A stretch of 5,389 nt of DNA from an uncultured Planctomycetaceae bacterium (lineage in GTDB: Bacteria > Planctomycetota > Planctomycetia > Pirellulales > JACPPG01), in assembly GCA_945957305.1 (NCBI GenBank), contig CAMFLN010000299.1, forward strand, positions 1 through 5,389. The letters are read 5' to 3'. How positions within the stretch are numbered: position 1 is the first letter of the stretch; the number at the start of each line of letters is the position of its first letter. The position numbers were made by a program, and so were the translations under genes. The notes beneath the pieces were generated by a model. That model was not told where the DNA came from, made no database searches, and worked only from the letters and a program-made list of their open reading frames with translations. Of this stretch, positions 1-5,389 are shown one piece after another.

Positions 1-1359
1 ATCGACGATCGCCGGGGCTGGCTGTAGCCCGGTTCTTTCCTTGTGCGCGATATACCACTCGGCCTTGGCACTTGGTAAAGGGGTGGGCTCCGCGACATTG
101 AGTACGGTCCCAGGTCCCAGGTACGGCTCATAAAAGCGCACAGTCAAATACGTCCGCATATGGTCTACGTCGATCTCGCCATCCGGCGCTGTCGACGCTT
201 CCTGCATAAATCGCAGCGCGGCAAGGTACTGTCCGCGACGGTCGCCAGAAAACTCCCGCAACCTCCAAAAGTTTCCCAGCAAGATCACGGCGACAATAAT
301 CGGCGCCGCAATGGCCCCCCGATTGTCGAGGCGCCACAATCGCCCGAGCAAATAGCTCAGTAGGAGCAGCAGAAACAAGGCATTGAGATAGAAGTAGCGT
401 ACGAAGAGCCCGGAACTTGGCTGGCTGACGAGCAGGAACAGGGGCGACACAAAGATCGTGAGCGTAAAGAAAATCCACAGGTCCGAACCGGCGGACCACA
501 GCGAGGCAATGGCCGCGACGCCGGCCACCGCGGCCAGCAGTGCAATAGTGACTTGATCCGCCGAGAAATCGAGCGGACCGCCGACGGTCAACGACAAAGT
601 CTTGGTCAGGACTGCGCCGAGGTCGACAGAATCCCCTCCGCCGATTTCCATCCCGCGCAGACTGACCGCGTAAAATGCGACCAGGAATATGCAGGGGACA
701 ACGTGACAGGCGACCATCGTCCGCAGCACGGCTCGCCAGGGTGCTGAGCTGCGTCGCGTGTGTACGAGCGACCAACCTCCTGCCCCTAAATAAAAGTACG
801 CAAACGTCAAATGTGACAAAAACCCGAGCGCAATGAGCAGCCAAAACGAAATCAGCCACGCCCGGCGCGAGGATTGCAGATATCGTTCCAGGGCCAGAAA
901 GCTCGCCAGCGCAAGCATGCCGACCAGGGCGTAGCCACGCGCTTCGGAACTGTAAATCACCAGCACGTAAGAGCCGGCGGTCAGTACGGCGGCCAGGAAC
1001 ATAGAGAGCAATCCCCACCTGCGCGCAAAAACCGCGGACAGCACCATCGTGGCCAGCCCCGCCAACAACGAGGGGACGCGAAACGCGATCAACTGCTGCT
1101 GATAACCCAGCAGGTACATCCACAGCGTCATCAGATGATGATTGTTGTCGTGATGAATTTGCGTGAAGATCCCGACGGCAGACTTCACTTGTAATGACAG
1201 CGCGTACGACCAGATCTCGTCCAGCCAGAGGTCCCCCTGGGCCGCCCAAAAACGCAGCATGGCGCCAGCCAGAATCACCAGGCCGATCGCCGCGTACCAG
1301 CCGGTCGGGTTGCGTGTAACGGGCGCGTGCGAGTGACTTTCTTGATCTGCGATGCTCAT
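1..1359 (-). CDS. GT-C/GT39-like polytopic membrane glycosyltransferase, paralogue B (3' end cut by window edge)
   Basis: Probable inner-membrane glycosyltransferase of the GT-C fold (ArnT/PMT/RgtA-like), a group that usually takes sugar from a polyprenyl-phosphate donor. The frame is open from the ATG at 1359 to base 1, giving 453 residues without a stop. After a short polar N-terminus, a first membrane segment (about 21-40) leads to WLDEIW (45-50), whose D47-E48 matches the acidic pair of the first external loop in GT39-type enzymes. Then come HHDNNH (69-74), YSSEARGY (136-143), a GGGD loop (240-243) and RYFYLN (321-326), with about ten hydrophobic segments and a soluble tail from about residue 370. 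All these blocks recur in the gene just upstream, so the two are tandem paralogues; by comparison about 40 residues lie beyond the edge. The start is 8 bases after the upstream TAA with no clear Shine-Dalgarno, which suggests translational coupling. Family assignment is fairly sure; sugar and acceptor are unknown. Confidence 0.85.
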   Translation of the reverse strand, partial: MSIADQESHSHAPVTRNPTGWYAAIGLVILAGAMLRFWAAQGDLWLDEIWSYALSLQVKSAVGIFTQIHHDNNHHLMTLWMYLLGYQQQLIAFRVPSLLAGLATMVLSAVFARRWGLLSMFLAAVLTAGSYVLVIYSSEARGYALVGMLALASFLALERYLQSSRRAWLISFWLLIALGFLSHLTFAYFYLGAGGWSLVHTRRSSAPWRAVLRTMVACHVVPCIFLVAFYAVSLRGMEIGGGDSVDLGAVLTKTLSLTVGGPLDFSADQVTIALLAAVAGVAAIASLWSAGSDLWIFFTLTIFVSPLFLLVSQPSSGLFVRYFYLNALFLLLLLSYLLGRLWRLDNRGAIAAPIIVAVILLGNFWRLREFSGDRRGQYLAALRFMQEASTAPDGEIDVDHMRTYLTVRFYEPYLGPGTVLNVAEPTPLPSAKAEWYIAHKERTGLQPAPAIVD

Positions 1360-1367
1360 GCGCCGAG

Positions 1368-2897
1368 TTACTGCGACGGGGTGTGCCGTGGGCCGCGCAT
1401 CGTCGTGCGATGATAGACGGCAAAATGAGCCCCGGATAAGCCCGCGTAAGGAAACACTTTCTCCAGGGCAAAAGCCTCGCGGCCCTTTGAGTCGAGAATC
1501 ACCCCCTTCGGATGATAGTCCCGGTCCTGACTATTCAGAATGACCCATTCTGGCTCGACGGGCATCTCAGGCACGATCGTATGGATATGAAAGTGATGCT
1601 CGCCCGGGACATACGGAGCGTAAAACTCGGTGTACAGCCGATAACTGAATTCGGCATCGCCCGAGATGTTGACGTCGGTTCCGGTCGAATTCTCGGCCAT
1701 ATAGGTCAAAGCATCGAGATAATGCCCTCGCCCCACGCGCAGGAACTCACGCGTTAGCTCGACGTTGAGCAACACAAATATGCCAGCGACTGCGAGGGCG
1801 GCAAAGCGCGCAAGTCTTGACGCCACGACCATCTTGCCAAGAACGTAGCTCCACAGCACTAGGAGAAACAGGATATTCAGGTAGAAGTAACGCTCGTGCA
1901 GCACCGGGGGCCGTCGCGCGGTGAGCAACACCGCCGGAGCGATAAGAAAGCCGACGGCGAAGAACACCCACAGGTCGGACTTCTCGCGCGCGAGTAGCAG
2001 CAACCCCGCCAGCGTGGCGGCCGTGCCCAGTGCGATGCCGGCCACGACGAGCGGCGTCACCTGTTCGTAGGTGCCAACGGCCAAGGACGCAGCCTCGCGC
2101 ACGACATGCTGCATATCGAATGGATCGCCGCCGCCGAATTGCATGACCCGAATATCGATCAAGTACAGCGCCGCGATAAAGGCGAGGGGAATCAGATGTA
2201 GCTGTGCACATCGCCCCACGAATTTATCGGGCGACGGGACCGTGCGCCACAAGCGTACCACTGACCAGGCGATCGCTCCCAGGTAAAACTCGACGAAGGT
2301 CAGGTGCGACAGTACGCCCAGGATCGTGGCCGCGCCAAACAGTAACCCCATCACCACCGTCGGCGTTTGCAGAAACCGATCCAGGGCCAAGAATGCCAAC
2401 AGTGCGAAGCAGCCGGCCAGCGCGTACCCCCGAGCTTCGGACGAATAAAAAATCAGGAAGAAGGAAGCCGCGGTGAGCACAGCCGCCAGCAGCGAGGTCG
2501 TGATCCCCCAGCGTCGGGCCATTCGCGCTGTCAGCGCTACGGTCGCCACGCCCGCAATCACTGAAGGCAAGCGATACAAAAACCAATTTCGCTGCGGCGC
2601 GATCGTGAACATCCACAACGTCATCAGGTAATGGTTGTTGTCGTGATGCGCGGTGAAAATATCACGTGGCGAATGCAAGTTGCGTCCGAAGGAAAGCAAC
2701 GTCCAGATTTCGTCGAGCCAGAACTCGTCTTGCGCCGCCCACAAGCGCACGCCCGCCGCCGCCACGAGCACCGCGCCCAGGGCCAGGCTGCATATCCCTC
2801 CGCTTTTCGGGCGAGAAACCGCCGGACTGTGGTCTACGTCGCCCCGCGCGCCGCTGGTCGCTGATCGGGGTTCATCAGTCGCATTGCGCCGGCCCAT
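1368..2897 (-). CDS. GT-C/GT39-like polytopic membrane glycosyltransferase, paralogue A (complete)
   Basis: Complete 509-residue membrane protein, probably a lipid-linked-sugar-dependent glycosyltransferase of the GT-C class acting at the outer face of the cytoplasmic membrane. A polar N-terminus of about 35 residues precedes the first membrane segment (about 36-55). The first external loop carries WLDEIW (60-65; D62-E63 are the candidate catalytic or metal-binding acids) and HHDNNH (84-89). YSSEARGY (151-158) resembles the ysqEaR-Y block of the RgtA/GT39 families, and GGGD (255-258) and RYFYLN (336-341) follow. About ten to eleven hydrophobic segments end near residue 382, leaving a soluble C-terminal region of about 125 residues. 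An upstream in-frame start at 3002 would overlap the thioesterase gene by 76 bases and add an unconserved Arg/Cys-rich leader; the ATG at 2897 has AAAGG eight bases upstream and is preferred. Substrate is unknown. Confidence 0.87.
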   Translation of the reverse strand: MGRRNATDEPRSATSGARGDVDHSPAVSRPKSGGICSLALGAVLVAAAGVRLWAAQDEFWLDEIWTLLSFGRNLHSPRDIFTAHHDNNHYLMTLWMFTIAPQRNWFLYRLPSVIAGVATVALTARMARRWGITTSLLAAVLTAASFFLIFYSSEARGYALAGCFALLAFLALDRFLQTPTVVMGLLFGAATILGVLSHLTFVEFYLGAIAWSVVRLWRTVPSPDKFVGRCAQLHLIPLAFIAALYLIDIRVMQFGGGDPFDMQHVVREAASLAVGTYEQVTPLVVAGIALGTAATLAGLLLLAREKSDLWVFFAVGFLIAPAVLLTARRPPVLHERYFYLNILFLLVLWSYVLGKMVVASRLARFAALAVAGIFVLLNVELTREFLRVGRGHYLDALTYMAENSTGTDVNISGDAEFSYRLYTEFYAPYVPGEHHFHIHTIVPEMPVEPEWVILNSQDRDYHPKGVILDSKGREAFALEKVFPYAGLSGAHFAVYHRTTMRGPRHTPSQ

Positions 2898-2905
2898 CAG
2901 AGATA

Positions 2906-2910
2906 CCTTT
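2906..2910 (-). promoter_or_regulatory. Ribosome binding site deciding the start of GT-C paralogue A
   Basis: On the minus strand AAAGG (2910 to 2906) stands 8 bases before the ATG at 2897, in the 29-base gap after the thioesterase stop. This is the clearest Shine-Dalgarno-like site in the window and favours the 2897 start over the longer reading frame from 3002. A second AAAGG copy lies ten bases further upstream (2920 to 2916), still in the same gap, but is too far from the ATG for normal use. Confidence 0.6.
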
Positions 2911-2926
2911 GCACACCTTTGCGGAA

Positions 2927-3415
2927 CTATTGCTGGCCGGACTCGCTGCGACGCGCGGCACTTGGACTCGCTGAAGGAGTACTGTCGGCATGGTCCACAC
3001 ACGCCGCGATGCCGCCGCCGGCAAGGGCAGCGCGAAATTCGTCTGGCAGCGGCGTCTTGGTCAGCCGCTGGGCATCGACCAGCACATAGATCGTCTCGGC
3101 GGTCGCCAGAATAAGATCTTCGCCAGCCCGGCGGAACTCGACGCCCAGCGAAAAAGACGTATTACCCTGGTGCCGGGGAATAACCGAGATTTCCAGGGTC
3201 TCATCAAATCGCGCAGGGGATTTCCATTCGATTGTTTGCTTGACGAGTTGGTAATCGAGCGGCCCGTTGACCAGCAGTTTGGCAAAGCCCAGCGAACGCA
3301 GGAATTCGAGGACCGCTAGATCGATGTAATGACCATAGTGCACATTGAAGACGACTTTTTGTGCGTCACATTCGCCGTAGCGGACGCGCAAGTAATAGCG
3401 GAAGGGAGTAGTCAT
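2927..3415 (-). CDS. Hotdog-fold acyl-CoA thioesterase (4HBT/YbgC/FadM type)
   Basis: Small cytoplasmic hotdog-fold protein expected to hydrolyse acyl-CoA thioesters. With the ATG at 3415 it has 162 residues. The N-terminal block RVRYGECDAQKVVFN is the hallmark of the 4HBT family; D17 is in the position of the catalytic aspartate, followed by the HYGHYIDLAVLEFLR helix (about 26-40). The usual glycine after the DA pair (DxxG) is lysine here, as I recall for a DAQKVVFN subgroup. Strands typical of the fold follow, including TIEWKSPARFDETLEI (about 61-76) and ETIYVLVD (about 107-114). The last 25 or so residues are Ser/Ala/Arg-rich, look disordered and fall outside the fold. In-frame ATGs also exist at 3424 and 3451; none has a good Shine-Dalgarno, and 3415 best fits the family's usual N-terminus. 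The gene sits between membrane glycosyltransferase genes; its acyl substrate cannot be read from sequence. Confidence 0.88.
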   Translation of the reverse strand: MTTPFRYYLRVRYGECDAQKVVFNVHYGHYIDLAVLEFLRSLGFAKLLVNGPLDYQLVKQTIEWKSPARFDETLEISVIPRHQGNTSFSLGVEFRRAGEDLILATAETIYVLVDAQRLTKTPLPDEFRAALAGGGIAACVDHADSTPSASPSAARRSESGQQ

Positions 3416-3520
3416 CGGTACCATTCTGGGCGAAAGAGACCAGTTGCGCATAAGCGAACTGCGATTTTCCGCTCCATCCTTGACCGGCTCGGAGCAAAAT
3501 ACCAGCCCTGCAGAGCGGCA
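3416..3520. other. Short intergenic spacer with no recognised signal
   Basis: This is the largest non-coding gap in the window, about 105 bases between the TAA of the TPR protein and the preferred thioesterase start. I looked for a stem-loop followed by a T-run on the minus strand and for a well-spaced -35/-10 pair and found neither convincingly. Read-through from the TPR gene into the thioesterase gene is therefore possible but not shown. If the thioesterase started at 3451, the gap would shrink to 69 bases. Confidence 0.5.
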
Positions 3521-5389
3521 TTATTTTTTCGTTGGCGGTGCATGATACGGCACTCCTTGTCGATACGACGCCAGCCGACTTTCAATCTCCAGAGCCAGAT
3601 TTGCATCACCTGACTCACGAGCACGGGTGACGGCGCGCTCTGCGACTTCGGTCGCCCGTTTGTAATCTCCCGTTTCGGCCAGCGCGGCGGCCCAGGTATC
3701 GAGCAGGTGCGGTTCGGCGTCGTTCATCATGTGCGACAATCGCTCGGCGAGGGCAACCGCTTCGCGACCGTTGCGCAATTCGCCATCCGGCGTAGTCGCC
3801 AGCAGCCATGCCAGGCGGTTACCTGCCGCGATCAGGCCTGGGTCGAGTGTGAGGGCCGCACGTAGCTCCGGGATCGCCTCGGCGACATGTCCTTGCGCTT
3901 CCAGAACTGTCGCCAGATCGGCGTGCGGCGCCGCTGTCCCTGGTTGGCGTTCCACGGCAGCGCGCAAAATGCGGAGGGCCCCCTCGACATCTCCCGCGTT
4001 AAACTTAAATTCGGCCAGCGGACCATAGGCAATCGTCAACAAGGGGTCGAGTTCGAGAGCCCGTTCCAGCTCGGCAATCGCCCGCGCGGCATCACGATCT
4101 TTGATGAAGACGTTGGCCAGGTTCAGATGATAGATGGCATGATTGGGATCGGCGGCGATGGCTTGCTCGAAATATCGCTTCGCGTCAGCAATTTTTCCTT
4201 CGTCGAGCAGCAGCCGGCCCAGATTGTTGTAGGTCTCGGGAAACCTGGGGTCGGCCTCGATGGCTTGCTGGTACAGTTGCCGCGCGTCCTCGGTTCTTCC
4301 CCTGCCCAACATGGCCGAGCCCGCGTTGTAATAGGTCACCGCGTCGTCGCGAAATCGCTGCGGTATAGGCCAATTACAGGCAATTGCGGTAACACCCAGA
4401 ATCATGCCGCCGAAGACGAGCTCGTCCATGTCGCCGGGGGCACGTCGCCTCGCGCGCACCCATGATTCCACAATTCCGGCGGCGGCAAAGAGGGCCACCA
4501 CCGGCACCAGCGGATATCGATACCGCGCAAAAACGTAAAATAAAGTGACCGCTGCGGCGAAAGTCACCAGCATGGCGTACAGAATCCACAGCTGTTGCCA
4601 ATCCCGGCGCGTCAGCCAGATGCCCAGCGCTGCCAGCGGGCAGAGTACGCCAAAATGCAAAACCAGGCTCAGTGCTTGTAAAAGCGGGGAATGCATGGCG
4701 TGCGTGTGCAACGCCTCGGCGTCGACCATTTCCAGCGCATTCCAAGTCAGCAGCCATTTCCAAGCAATGAGGCGCAGCCATTGCGCCGGCGCTTCCTGAA
4801 TGTCGCGCCAGGAACGGGCCATCCAATAATGCGAAACTTCTCGCGAAGTCAGAGGCCGGTGCAAGTCCTCCTCTGCAAGCAATCGCGCATCAAGAGCCTC
4901 GAAACCGGGCTCGCCGCGGCCGGCGCGCATCGGGGTGTAACCGCCGTTCGCGCCGCGTTGATTGCCGATGTAGAAATTCGGTCCCATCTGTGCCGTGGTA
5001 AGCAGGAATGCCCCGCCGACGTGATAATTGCGCAGCCCCACCGGCATCAAAACCAGCGCCAGCCCCGCGGCAAATGCCAGGCAACGTGCCCCCCCGCAGC
5101 GCAGCAAGCTGGGCCAACTCAGCCAGAGCAGCCAGGCTAGCAGCACCGGCAACAGAGCCAACGCGTTTTCGCGGTTCAGCGACATCGCGCCCAAGATCGC
5201 CCCGACCAGGACGAACCACCGCATTTTTGTGCTGTGCTGCGCAATTCCCAACGTCCATAAAAGCGACGTCATCAACAGCAGGTCGAGGGAGGCCTTTTGC
5301 AGGATGCCATCAAAAAAAATAGCCGGGGGGTACAGGGCCAGCAGGACGCCGGCGAACCAACCAACGCGCTCGGAAAAAAAACGACTGCC
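3521..5389 (-). CDS. GT39-like membrane protein fused to a C-terminal TPR array (5' end cut by window edge)
   Basis: The frame stays open from the right edge to the TAA at 3521, giving 622 visible residues. The apparent start near 5275 is not the real one: the 38 codons upstream of it remain open and encode a typical GT39-type stretch (LLALYPPAIFFDG, about 16-28). The first half is membranous, with about eight or nine hydrophobic segments. It carries the long external loop NFYIGNQRGANGGYTP followed by LTSREVSHYW, a pattern I associate with ArnT/PMT-like proteins of planctomycetes and relatives, and a YRYPLVPVVALFAAAG segment (about 290-305). From about residue 349 there are five exact 34-residue TPR units, then two divergent ones, ending RLASYRQGVPY and a short tail. 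The N-terminal catalytic acidic motif would lie outside the window, so activity cannot be checked. The TPRs probably bind a partner protein or acceptor. It is likely first in the cluster of those seen. Confidence 0.85.
   Translation of the reverse strand, partial: GSRFFSERVGWFAGVLLALYPPAIFFDGILQKASLDLLLMTSLLWTLGIAQHSTKMRWFVLVGAILGAMSLNRENALALLPVLLAWLLWLSWPSLLRCGGARCLAFAAGLALVLMPVGLRNYHVGGAFLLTTAQMGPNFYIGNQRGANGGYTPMRAGRGEPGFEALDARLLAEEDLHRPLTSREVSHYWMARSWRDIQEAPAQWLRLIAWKWLLTWNALEMVDAEALHTHAMHSPLLQALSLVLHFGVLCPLAALGIWLTRRDWQQLWILYAMLVTFAAAVTLFYVFARYRYPLVPVVALFAAAGIVESWVRARRRAPGDMDELVFGGMILGVTAIACNWPIPQRFRDDAVTYYNAGSAMLGRGRTEDARQLYQQAIEADPRFPETYNNLGRLLLDEGKIADAKRYFEQAIAADPNHAIYHLNLANVFIKDRDAARAIAELERALELDPLLTIAYGPLAEFKFNAGDVEGALRILRAAVERQPGTAAPHADLATVLEAQGHVAEAIPELRAALTLDPGLIAAGNRLAWLLATTPDGELRNGREAVALAERLSHMMNDAEPHLLDTWAAALAETGDYKRATEVAERAVTRARESGDANLALEIESRLASYRQGVPYHAPPTKK
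3836..4345 (-). repeat. Five tandem TPR-coding units, 102 bases each
   Basis: The coding sequence contains five consecutive 34-residue units without insertions, at 4345-4244, 4243-4142, 4141-4040, 4039-3938 and 3937-3836. Each has the TPR pattern of a small residue at position 8, A or a similar residue near position 20, and an A-DP or L-DP turn at the end (EADPR, AADPN, ELDPL, ERQPG, TLDPG). The units differ clearly at base level, so this is an old protein repeat and not a recent DNA duplication. Two further, divergent TPR-like units follow down to about base 3608; the first is stretched by an ATTPDGELRNG insertion. Confidence 0.85.

Noticed and set aside
108..123. Short direct repeat (two copies of GGTCCCA) near the left edge
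   Set aside because: It lies inside the paralogue B coding sequence and encodes LGPG; two 7-base copies are too little to support a repeat element or regulatory site.
128..1471. A 447-codon minus-strand open frame overlapping GT-C paralogue B
   Set aside because: Its product is Arg-rich without membrane segments or family motifs, while the adjacent frame from 1359 gives a protein clearly homologous to the neighbouring gene. It is a frame shadow caused by the GC-rich codons.
2653..3114. A 153-codon plus-strand open frame across the thioesterase/GT-C junction
   Set aside because: Its composition is rich in Arg, Ser, Ala and Pro without a recognisable fold, and it runs antisense to two well-supported genes.
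3416..3520. Possible terminator or promoter between the TPR gene and the thioesterase gene
   Set aside because: Only very short self-complementary words occur (such as CTGCAG and GGTACC), with no stem plus T-run and no well-spaced promoter hexamers.
3887..4465. A 192-codon plus-strand open frame
   Set aside because: It is antisense to the TPR array, and its apparent internal regularity reflects the TPR repeats read backwards. No independent family signal or ribosome binding site was seen.
3521..5275. Complete 584-residue protein starting at the TTG at 5275
   Set aside because: The frame stays open upstream to the window edge and those codons encode a membrane stretch typical of the family, so the gene is truncated by the window and starts outside it.

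Overview
All supported genes in this window lie on the minus strand and are transcribed from right to left. In that order they are a polytopic membrane glycosyltransferase-like protein with a C-terminal TPR array (cut by the right edge), a small hotdog-fold acyl-CoA thioesterase, a complete polytopic GT-C/GT39-like membrane protein, and a second, paralogous GT-C/GT39-like membrane protein (cut by the left edge). The spacings are about 105, 29 and 8 bases. At least the last three genes therefore look co-transcribed, and coding sequence fills almost the whole window. I see no RNA gene, CRISPR array, insertion sequence or convincing terminator.

The organism is most likely a bacterium of the Planctomycetota or a close relative. 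This is inference, not proof. It rests on the TPR protein, whose C-terminal pattern (an AWLLAT-PDG-LRNG block, then LDTWAAALAETGDY, then a RLASYRQGVPY end) is one I associate with the many TPR proteins of that phylum. The moderately high GC content and mostly weak Shine-Dalgarno sequences fit. There is no marker gene to settle it.

Layout. Bases 1-1359: second GT-C paralogue, N-terminal 453 residues only. Bases 1368-2897: first GT-C paralogue, 509 residues, with a good ribosome binding site. Bases 2927-3415: thioesterase of the 4HBT/YbgC/FadM type, 162 residues. Bases 3416-3520: short spacer without a recognisable signal. Bases 3521-5389: GT39-like/TPR protein, C-terminal 622 residues.

How they may work together: GT-C enzymes are integral membrane proteins that usually move a sugar from a polyprenyl-phosphate carrier to an acceptor on the outer face of the membrane. 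Three such proteins in a row suggest a locus for envelope or surface-glycan or glycoprotein decoration. The thioesterase may simply be a housekeeping passenger, or may handle an acyl-CoA used for lipid acceptors; the sequence does not decide this. The most notable points are the two side-by-side paralogues with a shared, very conserved motif set (WLDEIW, HHDNNH, YSSEARGY, GGGD, RYFYLN) and the GT-plus-TPR fusion. No clearly new system is evident.
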